Assembly (NCBI GenBank): GCA_018266395.1
Contig: JAFEAM010000009.1
Span: 1 to 64,000 of the forward strand
DNA: 64,000 nt
Direction: 5' to 3'
DNA from: Bacteroidota bacterium
Lineage (GTDB): Bacteria; Bacteroidota; Bacteroidia; Cytophagales; Cyclobacteriaceae
Shown here: positions 44,838-52,642 of the stretch, piece by piece
Position numbering within the stretch: position 1 is the stretch's first letter
How the letters are laid out: the number at the start of each line of letters is the position of its first letter
Program-made: the position numbers and the translations under genes
Notes under the pieces: generated by a model
Database searches by the model: none
The model's input: only the letters and a program-made list of their open reading frames with translations
Told to the model about the DNA's origin: nothing

Positions 44838-45725
44838 ATGAAGAACATTGCAGTTGTAGGATCCGGAACCATGGGCAATGGAATCGCCCACGTCTTTGCG
44901 CAATATGGTTACAATGTATCGTTGATTGATATTGCCGAAGAGCCTCTAAAGAAAGCGCTGATCACGATAGATAAGAATTTGAGCAGGCAGGTGGAGAAAG
45001 GCGTCATAACAGAGGAAACCAAAAAGAAAGCGCTGTCTTCAATTTCAACCACCACATTCCTGAGTGAGGGATTGAAGGATGCAGACCTCGTTATTGAAGC
45101 TGCCACAGAAAGTGTGGATTTGAAACTGAAGATCTTCAGGGAGATTGATGAATATACCCGGCCTGCAGCCATTCTGGCTTCCAATACGTCTTCCATTTCC
45201 ATTACAAAGATCGCGTCGGTTACCAAGAGTCCCGATAAAGTCATTGGCATGCACTTCATGAATCCGGTGCCGGTCATGAAACTGGTGGAAGTTATACGCG
45301 GATATGCCACCAGTAATGAAGTGACGGAGTCCATCATGCAACTCTCCCGAGCCATAGGCAAGATACCTGTAGAAGCCAACGACTACCCTGGCTTTGTCGC
45401 CAATCGTATTCTGATGCCTATGATCAACGAGGCTATCTACACACTTCATGAGGGCGTGGCAGGTGTGGCGGAGATTGACACCGTGATGAAACTAGGCATG
45501 GCGCATCCGATGGGACCACTGCAATTGGCCGACTTCATCGGCCTGGATACGTGCCTGTCTATTCTCAATGTTCTCTTTCACGGATTCGGCAATCCCAAGT
45601 ATGCACCGTGCCCACTGCTGGTGAACATGGTGCAGGCCGGACATACCGGCGTCAAATCCGGCAGCGGATTTTACAAGTACACACCAGGGAGCAAGGATCT
45701 TGTCGTTGCAGAGAGGTTTAGGTAG
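44838..45725 (+). CDS. hbd: 3-hydroxybutyryl-CoA dehydrogenase
   Basis: 295 residues from ATG 44838, so that the protein begins at the NAD motif MKNIAVVGSGTMGNGIAH; an upstream in-frame ATG is not conserved. Other motifs are ASNTSSISI, GMHFMNPVPVMKLVEVI, DYPGFVANRILMPMINEA and GMAHPMGPLQLADFIGLD. It is a stand-alone short-chain L-3-hydroxyacyl-CoA dehydrogenase acting in butyrate, PHB or fatty-acid metabolism. No thiolase or crotonase gene is nearby. Confidence 0.95.
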   Translation: MKNIAVVGSGTMGNGIAHVFAQYGYNVSLIDIAEEPLKKALITIDKNLSRQVEKGVITEETKKKALSSISTTTFLSEGLKDADLVIEAATESVDLKLKIFREIDEYTRPAAILASNTSSISITKIASVTKSPDKVIGMHFMNPVPVMKLVEVIRGYATSNEVTESIMQLSRAIGKIPVEANDYPGFVANRILMPMINEAIYTLHEGVAGVAEIDTVMKLGMAHPMGPLQLADFIGLDTCLSILNVLFHGFGNPKYAPCPLLVNMVQAGHTGVKSGSGFYKYTPGSKDLVVAERFR

Positions 45726-45797
45726 CGGGTGTGGGGAATGTTGAATATAGGATGTCCAATTTCCGATGTTGAAGTACCGCGGATACTTTGAGAGTCA

Positions 45798-45839
45798 GGT
45801 CGGCGTGCAACACCGCAGGTAGGGCAAGGCATGCCGACC
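45798..45839. repeat. Inverted repeat in the hbd/mscL convergent gap
   Basis: Arms GGTCGGCGTGC (45798-45808) and GCATGCCGACC (45829-45839) pair over 11 positions, one as G-U on the plus-strand RNA, around a 20-base loop. It lies between convergent genes and may be a terminator or a dispersed palindromic element. No T-tract follows. Confidence 0.4.
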
Positions 45840-45952
45840 ATAAATTATTTCCACCTTAACTCCACCTTCACAGGGCCCTTTTTGTTAATAACATTCAGCA
45901 CTCGCTGAATCATGCAACCCCAGCCAGCACCCAACGCCCAGCAGCCAGCCCG

Positions 45953-46333
45953 CTATTTTTTCAGTAAATCCCTGATCTCGGTCAACAACACCACATCAGC
46001 AGGTGGTGGCGGAGGAGCGGCTGGAGGTGCCGCGGCAGCCTCTTTCTTCATGGCGGCGTTCATGGCCTTGACTATCATGAAAAGCACAAATGCCACCAAA
46101 ACGAAGTTCAGTGAAGCTGAGAGGAACACACCGTACTTTACGGTACCAAAGACTTTCAACTCATCCAGCTTGGTGAGCTGCGCAGCTTCCAGCGCCGGCT
46201 TCAAAATGAGTGGTGTAATCACATCGTCGATGAGTGAGCTGACGATCTTGCCGAATGCACCGCCGATGATCACACCGACTGCGAGGTCAACCACATTGCC
46301 CCGCATCGCAAATGCTCTGAATTCCTTTAACAT
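45953..46333 (-). CDS. mscL: Large-conductance mechanosensitive channel
   Basis: 126 residues. The N-terminus MLKEFRAFAMRGNVVDLAVGVIIGGAFGKIVSSLIDDVITP is diagnostic, with TM1 and the pore constriction. TM2 (about 72-95) is followed by an Ala/Pro-rich linker (APPAAPPPPPADV) and the C-terminal helix LTEIRDLLKK. It opens under membrane tension to release solutes on hypo-osmotic shock. Confidence 0.97.
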   Translation of the reverse strand: MLKEFRAFAMRGNVVDLAVGVIIGGAFGKIVSSLIDDVITPLILKPALEAAQLTKLDELKVFGTVKYGVFLSASLNFVLVAFVLFMIVKAMNAAMKKEAAAAPPAAPPPPPADVVLLTEIRDLLKK

Positions 46334-46432
46334 AGAGGGATAGGTTTAGTTTTAATAAGATTCAGCTAAAATATTACATCCCGCCCTGCCTTACAATGAT
46401 TAGGAATAACTTGTTAATGGATTCATCGTGTC

Positions 46433-48709
46433 ATGTTGGAGCAAGTACATTCCCCCGTCAGTATTGGCGAAATGGAGTCAGCCTTCAGGGCGTTCTTTGA
46501 GAACTCCAAAGACACCTGCCTTATTATAGAAGGCGAAGGGGAGCGGGCAGGCTACATCCTGCTGGCCAATCCAGCCGCAGCCCGTCTGCACGGATACACA
46601 TTGGAAGAATTTCATGAACTCCATATCCGTGACCTGCTATTCAGTGAAGACTTTGACCTGATTCCAGCGCGCGTAAGGAAGATCAAGACCGGCGAAACGG
46701 TTTTCTTCGAATCCATGCACCGCCACAAGGATGGATCCAGAATCCCGATCGAAGTGATGGCCAGCCCCCTCCCTCTTAACGGCAGGAATTTGATCATGTC
46801 CATTGGCCGTGATCTGACCGAAAGAAAGAATGCGGAGAATTTTATACAGGAAGGAGAGCGATTCATAGAGAGAATAACGGTAGCCTCGCCGGATATCATG
46901 TATGTGTTCGACCTTGCCGAGCAGCGAAGCATTTACGCCAACCGTCATATTGCTGATGTGCTCGGCTACAGCCCGGCTGAAATCCGCTCTATGGGTGACA
47001 ACTTCCCTCCCATGCTCATTCACCCGGAAGATCTTCATATTCCACCTTATCAGGCCGAGCGCTGGCAGCACACCTTCGACGGTCAGCTCATTGAAAGTGA
47101 GTACCGGATGAAACATAAACACGGGCAGTGGCGGTGGTTCACGGTCCGTGACACAGTATTTAAAAGGGACGATACAGGGAGAGTCATCCAAATCGTGGGA
47201 ACGGCCTGCGACAACACGGCTCGCATTCATGCAGAGCAGTCGCGGAAACAATCACTCTCCGTCCTCAACGCAGCACTGGAATCCACCGAGGACGGTATAC
47301 TGGTGGTTTCTCGGGAAGAGAAGGTTACGGCCTACAATAAAAAGTTCCTTTCTCTCTGGTCTATCACTCCGTCCCTGATGGAATTGCAGGACGATCGCAA
47401 ACTTCTTGCTCATGTGATCGATCAGCTAACCGATCCCGATGAGTTCATACGAAGAGTGGATGAGTTGTACCAGGACTGGGGAAAAGAGGCACATGATGTT
47501 CTTCAGTTCAAAGACGGCAGAGTCTTTGAACGCTATTCCAAACCACAATACATAGGAGATGAAATTGCAGGAAGGGTATGGAGCTTCCGGGATGTAACGG
47601 CCCGCGAACAAAAGGAGGCCTCACTTCGGGATAGTGAAGAACGGTTCAAGCGTCTTCAGGAAGCCTCATTTGGAGGCATATGCATTCATGACCAGGGTCG
47701 AATCATTGATGCCAATCAAGGGCTGGCATTGATGACCGGGTATTCCATTGAAGAGCTGGTAGGTTTAGATGGATTTCAACTGGTCGCACCTGAATTCAGA
47801 GAACATGTTGCCCACAAGGTAAGGCTGCGCTATGAACTACCCTATGATGCAGTAGGTGTAAAGAAGGATGGCACGAAGTTTCACGTCGAAATTCAGGGCA
47901 AGAACATTCCTTTTCAGAATCGTGAGGTCCGTGTTACCGAATTCAGGGACATCTCCAACCGGAAAATGATAGAAGAGTCCATCCGCGAACAGAACGTCCG
48001 TTTAACCTCGATAGCAGAGAACCTGACCCGCAAGAATTCACAACTGGAGGAATTCACGCAGATCGTATCTCATAACCTCCGTTCACCTGCAGGCAATATA
48101 GGGTCGCTCGTAAGCCTTATGGAACAGAGCCAGGGCGAGGAACAGAAAGAATACCTCAAATACCTCAGGGAATCCATCCAGGTGCTGCTGAATACACTAA
48201 ATCACCTCAATGAGGTGCTTCGTATCAAGCAGGACACCACCGTAGAGCGGCAGCAGATTCGATTTGACGACGTGTACCAGAACATCCGCCAGATGCTGCT
48301 GACCAAGATCCAGGAACTGAATGCTGACCTGCTCACAGACTTCTCTGAAGTGGCGGAACTAAACTACCCCGTCATCTACCTGGAAAGCATCATGTTGAAC
48401 CTGATAGCCAATGCGCTGAAGTACCATTCACCCCGCAGAAAACCGATCATCAAATTAAGCTCCTTCAGGAAAGGAAAGGATGTATATCTTGAGGTCCGGG
48501 ACAACGGTCTGGGTATTGATCTCGTTAAATATGGCCATCAGATGTTCAAGATGAGAAAGACATTTCACCAGCACCCTGAAGGCCAGGGACTTGGACTGTT
48601 CCTGATTAAGAACCAGATTGAGGCCATGGGTGGAGAGATTTCAGTAGAAAGCCAGGTGAATAAGGGTGCCACCTTCTTTGTCAATTTCACCAAATACAGC
48701 AGACCATGA
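46433..48709 (+). CDS. Multi-PAS sensor histidine kinase
   Basis: 758 residues, with no membrane helices, so cytoplasmic. Four PAS-type domains occupy about 20-135, 145-270, 280-395 and 405-520; the second has the PAS fold-3 ending WRWFTVRDTVFKRDD. A short coiled region leads to the HisKA-type box with phospho-acceptor His547 (IVSHNLRSP). The ATPase part has the N box (LIANALKYH), G1 (DNGLGID) and G2 (GQGLGLFLIKN). It overlaps the next gene, a receiver protein, by four bases, which marks it as the partner. The signal is unknown. Confidence 0.92.
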   Translation: MLEQVHSPVSIGEMESAFRAFFENSKDTCLIIEGEGERAGYILLANPAAARLHGYTLEEFHELHIRDLLFSEDFDLIPARVRKIKTGETVFFESMHRHKDGSRIPIEVMASPLPLNGRNLIMSIGRDLTERKNAENFIQEGERFIERITVASPDIMYVFDLAEQRSIYANRHIADVLGYSPAEIRSMGDNFPPMLIHPEDLHIPPYQAERWQHTFDGQLIESEYRMKHKHGQWRWFTVRDTVFKRDDTGRVIQIVGTACDNTARIHAEQSRKQSLSVLNAALESTEDGILVVSREEKVTAYNKKFLSLWSITPSLMELQDDRKLLAHVIDQLTDPDEFIRRVDELYQDWGKEAHDVLQFKDGRVFERYSKPQYIGDEIAGRVWSFRDVTAREQKEASLRDSEERFKRLQEASFGGICIHDQGRIIDANQGLALMTGYSIEELVGLDGFQLVAPEFREHVAHKVRLRYELPYDAVGVKKDGTKFHVEIQGKNIPFQNREVRVTEFRDISNRKMIEESIREQNVRLTSIAENLTRKNSQLEEFTQIVSHNLRSPAGNIGSLVSLMEQSQGEEQKEYLKYLRESIQVLLNTLNHLNEVLRIKQDTTVERQQIRFDDVYQNIRQMLLTKIQELNADLLTDFSEVAELNYPVIYLESIMLNLIANALKYHSPRRKPIIKLSSFRKGKDVYLEVRDNGLGIDLVKYGHQMFKMRKTFHQHPEGQGLGLFLIKNQIEAMGGEISVESQVNKGATFFVNFTKYSRP

Positions 48710-49119
48710 TGTCATCTTCACAGGCTCTACCGGTGATTGCTGTGGTGGATGACGACAATGTCTACCAGTTTACGGCGACCCGGACGATACAAGCCACACA
48801 GTTGGCCAACCAGATACTTCAGTTTCAGAATGGCCAGGAGGCACTGGATTATCTTTCCGGTCACCTGAAAGAACTGGATATTCTTCCGGACATCATCTTC
48901 CTCGACATCAACATGCCCATCACCGATGGCTGGATGTTCCTTGATGAGTTCAACAAACTGAAAGCAGACCTGGGCAAGGATATTCTCATTTATATGGTGA
49001 GTTCATCGATCGATCCAAGAGACCTCAACAGGGCAAAGAGCAATCCTATAGTATCGGATTATGTGGAAAAGCCAATCAGCCTCAACCGGTTTGCAGAACT
49101 GCTAAGGGGTAAGTCCTGA
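48706..49119 (+). CDS. Single-domain response regulator
   Basis: 137 residues, one receiver domain and no output domain. The acidic pocket is VVDDDN, the phospho-acceptor is Asp67 (IIFLDINMP), and the switch and lysine are in MVSSSIDPRDL and DYVEKPIS. It starts inside the kinase gene with an ATGA overlap. Small receivers paired with PAS kinases often act in phosphorelay or by direct protein contact. Confidence 0.93.
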   Translation: MMSSSQALPVIAVVDDDNVYQFTATRTIQATQLANQILQFQNGQEALDYLSGHLKELDILPDIIFLDINMPITDGWMFLDEFNKLKADLGKDILIYMVSSSIDPRDLNRAKSNPIVSDYVEKPISLNRFAELLRGKS

Positions 49120-49932
49120 TCAGGGAAGTATCTTCAACTGATTCCTCAATCCGCGGAAACGCACCAGTTCCAAACCGGTACTGCCAATAAACATCTTGGC
49201 CTGCAGCTTGACAGGTATCCGGTTCATGTCGTCTGATATCCAGCACAGTATTGAGTTTTCACCGTCAAAGAGGGAATTCTTTGGCATGATGGGCCTCAAC
49301 CGGATACAGGGAATCTTGCCTACCTTGCTGTGCACCACTTCTTTGCCCGTGTAAATCACTTTGAGGTTGTAACTCGCATCTTCGAGGAAGCCAGAAATGG
49401 TGAGCGTATCCCCCACCGAAACTTTGCCGAAGTCAATCACGCGCAGCAGAAGGAATCCACCCACAAGGTCGGTAGCATTTTTGGGTACGTCGTAGAATTT
49501 GGATTCATAGACACCGGTGTCGCGGTTCCTTACTTTAACCTCTACCTTATTCTTGTCCTGATCGAAATGAACCTGTTCATCACGCCGGTAATGACCTTCG
49601 CGAAGCATGCGGTAGGCCGACTGCGTGCTCAGTGTAGATGTGTCGATATATGCACCCCAGTTATCATTTACTTTGGCCACCCAGGATATCCAGTCGCTCG
49701 TTTCGCCATAGGCATCCACTTTGTAACAAGTCCTGGAGTTAATGGTGTGATATTGTTTGTCGATCCTTGTGATAGCCTTCCCTACTGTAAAAAATGCCAG
49801 GTTCACGCGATACTCCAGTTCTTCACCGATGCCGTAGCTGCTGTTCTTAGTGATGGGAATGGACTTCGGCCTGCTGCCGAGAAAACTGCTCAGAACAAGT
49901 ACGAGTAGAATGCCGGCTAACCAGAATTTCAT
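49120..49932 (-). CDS. DUF3108-family exported protein
   Basis: 270 residues. A signal peptide (about 1-20) precedes a DUF3108 domain: GEELEYRVNLAFFTVGKAI, RTCYKVDAYGETSDWISWVAKVNDNW and the later IPCIRLRPIMPKNSLF. DUF3108 proteins are periplasmic or outer-membrane-associated beta proteins with no firm function. A -7 box lies five bases upstream of the ATG. Its stop is adjacent to the convergent response-regulator stop. Confidence 0.85.
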   Translation of the reverse strand: MKFWLAGILLVLVLSSFLGSRPKSIPITKNSSYGIGEELEYRVNLAFFTVGKAITRIDKQYHTINSRTCYKVDAYGETSDWISWVAKVNDNWGAYIDTSTLSTQSAYRMLREGHYRRDEQVHFDQDKNKVEVKVRNRDTGVYESKFYDVPKNATDLVGGFLLLRVIDFGKVSVGDTLTISGFLEDASYNLKVIYTGKEVVHSKVGKIPCIRLRPIMPKNSLFDGENSILCWISDDMNRIPVKLQAKMFIGSTGLELVRFRGLRNQLKILP

Positions 49933-49936
49933 GATG

Positions 49937-49944
49937 CAAAATTA
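49937..49944 (-). promoter_or_regulatory. -7 promoter element for the DUF3108 gene
   Basis: TAATTTTG followed by CA on the minus strand matches TAnnTTTG and ends four bases before the ATG at 49932. Confidence 0.55.
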
Positions 49945-49980
49945 CGGCCCAGCCTAACCTTTTCAAACGGCGTGCCAACC

Positions 49981-50793
49981 TTAAACAGACAGCTGGTTAT
50001 CGCGGAGGGCTTCATTCAGTGAGGTTTTCTTGTCGGTGCTCTCTTTCCTCTTTCCTATAATCAATGCGCAGGGTACCTGGTATTCTCCCGCGGGGAAACG
50101 TTTTGGCAAGGTGCCAGGAATAACCACGGAACGCTCAGGTACAAGGCCTTTGTACTCCACCGGTTGAGGGCCCGTGACATCGATAATCTTTGAACTTGCA
50201 GTGAGGACCACGTTGGCACCCAGCACGGCTTCCCTACCAACACGCACACCCTCTACCACGATACACCTTGATCCGACAAACACATTGTCTTCTATAATTA
50301 CCGGCGCAGCCTGAACCGGCTCAAGCACTCCCCCAATTCCAACCCCACCACTCAAGTGTACGTTCTTACCGATCTGTGCACAACTACCCACAGTAGCCCA
50401 CGTGTCGACCATGGTGCCTTCATCTACATATGCGCCGATATTGACATAGGATGGCATCATAATCACACCTTTTGAAAGATACGCTCCATAACGCGCTACG
50501 GCATGAGGCACGACGCGTACACCCAGATCCTCGTAATTCTTTTTGAGGGGAATTTTGTCGTGAAACTCAAGGGGGCCCATTTCAATGGTCTCCATTTTCT
50601 GGATGGGGAAGTAAAGGATCACAGCTTTCTTCACCCACTCATTTACCTGCCAGCCGCTGGCCCCGGGCTCCGCAACACGCAGCGAACCGGTATCCAGTTG
50701 GGCTATTACGTTCCGGATGGCCGATTGAACATCATGATCCTTCAGGCGCGCCCTGTCGTCCCATGCTTTTTCAACGAGTTCCCTGTGATTCAT
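49981..50793 (-). CDS. dapD: 2,3,4,5-tetrahydropyridine-2,6-dicarboxylate N-succinyltransferase
   Basis: 270 residues, standard length. An N-terminal helical domain is followed by a left-handed beta-helix of hexapeptide repeats (VNIGAYVDEGTMVDTWATVGSCAQIGKNVHLSGGVGIGG). It catalyses the succinyl-CoA step of lysine and meso-diaminopimelate synthesis. It is divergent from a glycosyltransferase gene with only 20 bases between starts. Confidence 0.97.
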   Translation of the reverse strand: MNHRELVEKAWDDRARLKDHDVQSAIRNVIAQLDTGSLRVAEPGASGWQVNEWVKKAVILYFPIQKMETIEMGPLEFHDKIPLKKNYEDLGVRVVPHAVARYGAYLSKGVIMMPSYVNIGAYVDEGTMVDTWATVGSCAQIGKNVHLSGGVGIGGVLEPVQAAPVIIEDNVFVGSRCIVVEGVRVGREAVLGANVVLTASSKIIDVTGPQPVEYKGLVPERSVVIPGTLPKRFPAGEYQVPCALIIGKRKESTDKKTSLNEALRDNQLSV

Positions 50794-50813
50794 TTAAGTT
50801 CTATTTTTAGATC

Positions 50814-51938
50814 TTGGCGCAAGAAAGAAAAAAAAGGACAATTGTCATTGCTTCCGTGCTCAAACCCGTGGATGACACGCGTATGCTGGAGAAGATGGGA
50901 TTGACACTTGCCGCACACGGCTGCGAGGTCATCGTTATCGGATATCCTTCTTTAAAAACCCCTCAACTGCCAGCATCTGTCAGGCTCATCGCACTACCTG
51001 CCTTCAACAGGCTGAGCAGCGGCCGATGGCAGGCACGATGGCAGGTGTTCCGCCATTGTTTCCGGATAAACCCTGACTTGCTGATTGTCAATACGCATGA
51101 ACTTCTGTTACCTGCAGTCCTGCTGCGCCTGTTCCGTCGAACACCGCTGGTGTATGACGTCAGGGAAAACTACAAATGGAACATTTTGTATTCCGGGAGT
51201 TTCAGGCACACGATTCGGTACCTCATAGCCTTGATGGTGCGCCTCAAAGAAATCCTGACCTCCCCTTTCATCGGTCATTTCTTCCTTGCTGAACCCGCCT
51301 ATCAGAACGAATTCAAATTCCATCACGGAAGATTTACACTCTTAGGCAATAAAGCAATCGTTGGGTCAGGTGCCCGACGCTATGATGGGAAAGATCTTCA
51401 TTTGATTTTCACCGGTACCCTCGACGAGAGCACAGGCGTCTTTGATGCCATCCAACTGACCAGTCAATTACATCAGCTGGACTCGTCAGTGCATTTGACC
51501 ATCATGGGATATGCGGCATTGGCCGATACCAGGAGAAGACTTCAGGATGCGGCCGACAGTCTCGATTTTATAAGGCTTGCCGGCATTTCACAATTGGTTC
51601 CTCATAGCGAAATTCTGGAAGCCATCGGTACGGCTCACGCCGGCTTTCTCCTTTACAAGACTTCCCCTCACGTGGATGCCTCTTATCCCACCAAGTTGTA
51701 TGAATACCTCTCGGCCAGGCTCCCCATCATCCTCAACCGCCCCTGGGCATGGATACCTGAGTTTGAAAACTGTCGGCCTTTCCTTGTGGCTGATTCCGGA
51801 CCTGATAGCATTGTGCATATTCTGGAGTCCCTGAAGAAGTCTAACTTCTACACTGCCGATCCACCCTCCATTCACTGGTCTGATGAGACTCCCCGCTTCC
51901 TGAATATCGTGGATGAGCTGACCAGGGCCAAGGGTTAA
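50814..51938 (+). CDS. Glycosyltransferase, GT-B fold (family 4-like)
   Basis: 374 residues from TTG 50814; an in-frame TAG lies just upstream and the first beta strand (KRTIVIASVLKPVDDTR) begins almost at once, so no ATG fits. The N-terminal Rossmann domain has VIVIGYPSL and LIVNTHELLLPAVLL. The C-terminal donor-binding domain has LIFTGTLDESTGV, IRLAGISQLVPHSEI and the late SYPTKLYEYLSARLPII. It would transfer a sugar from a nucleotide donor, probably in envelope polysaccharide or glycolipid synthesis. Donor and acceptor are unknown. It is divergent from dapD by 20 bases. Confidence 0.86.
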   Translation: MAQERKKRTIVIASVLKPVDDTRMLEKMGLTLAAHGCEVIVIGYPSLKTPQLPASVRLIALPAFNRLSSGRWQARWQVFRHCFRINPDLLIVNTHELLLPAVLLRLFRRTPLVYDVRENYKWNILYSGSFRHTIRYLIALMVRLKEILTSPFIGHFFLAEPAYQNEFKFHHGRFTLLGNKAIVGSGARRYDGKDLHLIFTGTLDESTGVFDAIQLTSQLHQLDSSVHLTIMGYAALADTRRRLQDAADSLDFIRLAGISQLVPHSEILEAIGTAHAGFLLYKTSPHVDASYPTKLYEYLSARLPIILNRPWAWIPEFENCRPFLVADSGPDSIVHILESLKKSNFYTADPPSIHWSDETPRFLNIVDELTRAKG

Positions 51939-51967
51939 CCTATTTTTTAGGCCAGTCTAAACTTTCG

Positions 51968-51975
51968 TATCTTTG
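51968..51975 (+). promoter_or_regulatory. -7 promoter element for the DtxR/MntR-type gene
   Basis: TATCTTTG followed by CACC and then the ATG at 51980 matches TAnnTTTG. The transcript would be nearly leaderless. Confidence 0.6.
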
Positions 51976-51979
51976 CACC

Positions 51980-52642
51980 ATGCAGTTCAGCTTCACCGAG
52001 GAGAACTACCTGAAAGCTATCTACCACCTTTCCAGCGAGGGCGACAGGGCGGTATTGACCAATGAACTGGCGGAAGCCATGCAGACAAAGGCAGCTTCTG
52101 TCACCGACATGATCAAAAAACTATCGGCTAAGGAACTCATTCATTACGAACGGTACTATGGAGTTCATCTGACAGCCAGGGGAAAGCAGAGCGCTCTCCA
52201 GGTGATCCGTAAACACAGGCTCTGGGAGACCTTCCTCGTAAACAAGCTCGGCTTTTCCTGGGATCAGGTGCATGAAGTAGCCGAACAGCTTGAGCATATC
52301 CAGTCAGCCAGGCTCATCAACAAACTGGATGAATACCTCGACTACCCTACCGTAGATCCTCACGGTGACCCAATTCCCGATGCCAATGGCAAAATCAAGT
52401 CCCGCGACCAGATTTCCATGGATAAGTTGTCGGCTGGCATTAAGGGTGTCATTGCCTCGGTTAAAGACAATGACCCTAAACTGCTGAAGTACCTGGAGAA
52501 GATCGGAGCTAAACCAGGGAGGAAAGTGCAGGTCATCAGCGTTGAACCTTACGACCAATCGATCGAAATCATGATCGACAGGAAGAAGCATTTCGTATCC
52601 AAAGAAGTTTCACAGCATATTCTGTTATCTGTGCAATCATGA
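51980..52642 (+). CDS. DtxR/MntR-family metal-dependent repressor
   Basis: 220 residues. A winged helix (about 1-65, SVTDMIKKLSAKELIHYERYYGVHLT) is followed by the metal-binding dimer domain (HRLWETFLVNKLGF, EVAEQLEHIQS, DYPTVDPHGDPIP) and a C-terminal SH3-like domain (about 150-220). These repressors bind DNA when loaded with Mn(II) or Fe(II). It overlaps the Nramp transporter gene by four bases (ATGA), so manganese or iron uptake is the obvious target. It is probably autoregulated from the -7 promoter just upstream. Confidence 0.93.
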   Translation: MQFSFTEENYLKAIYHLSSEGDRAVLTNELAEAMQTKAASVTDMIKKLSAKELIHYERYYGVHLTARGKQSALQVIRKHRLWETFLVNKLGFSWDQVHEVAEQLEHIQSARLINKLDEYLDYPTVDPHGDPIPDANGKIKSRDQISMDKLSAGIKGVIASVKDNDPKLLKYLEKIGAKPGRKVQVISVEPYDQSIEIMIDRKKHFVSKEVSQHILLSVQS

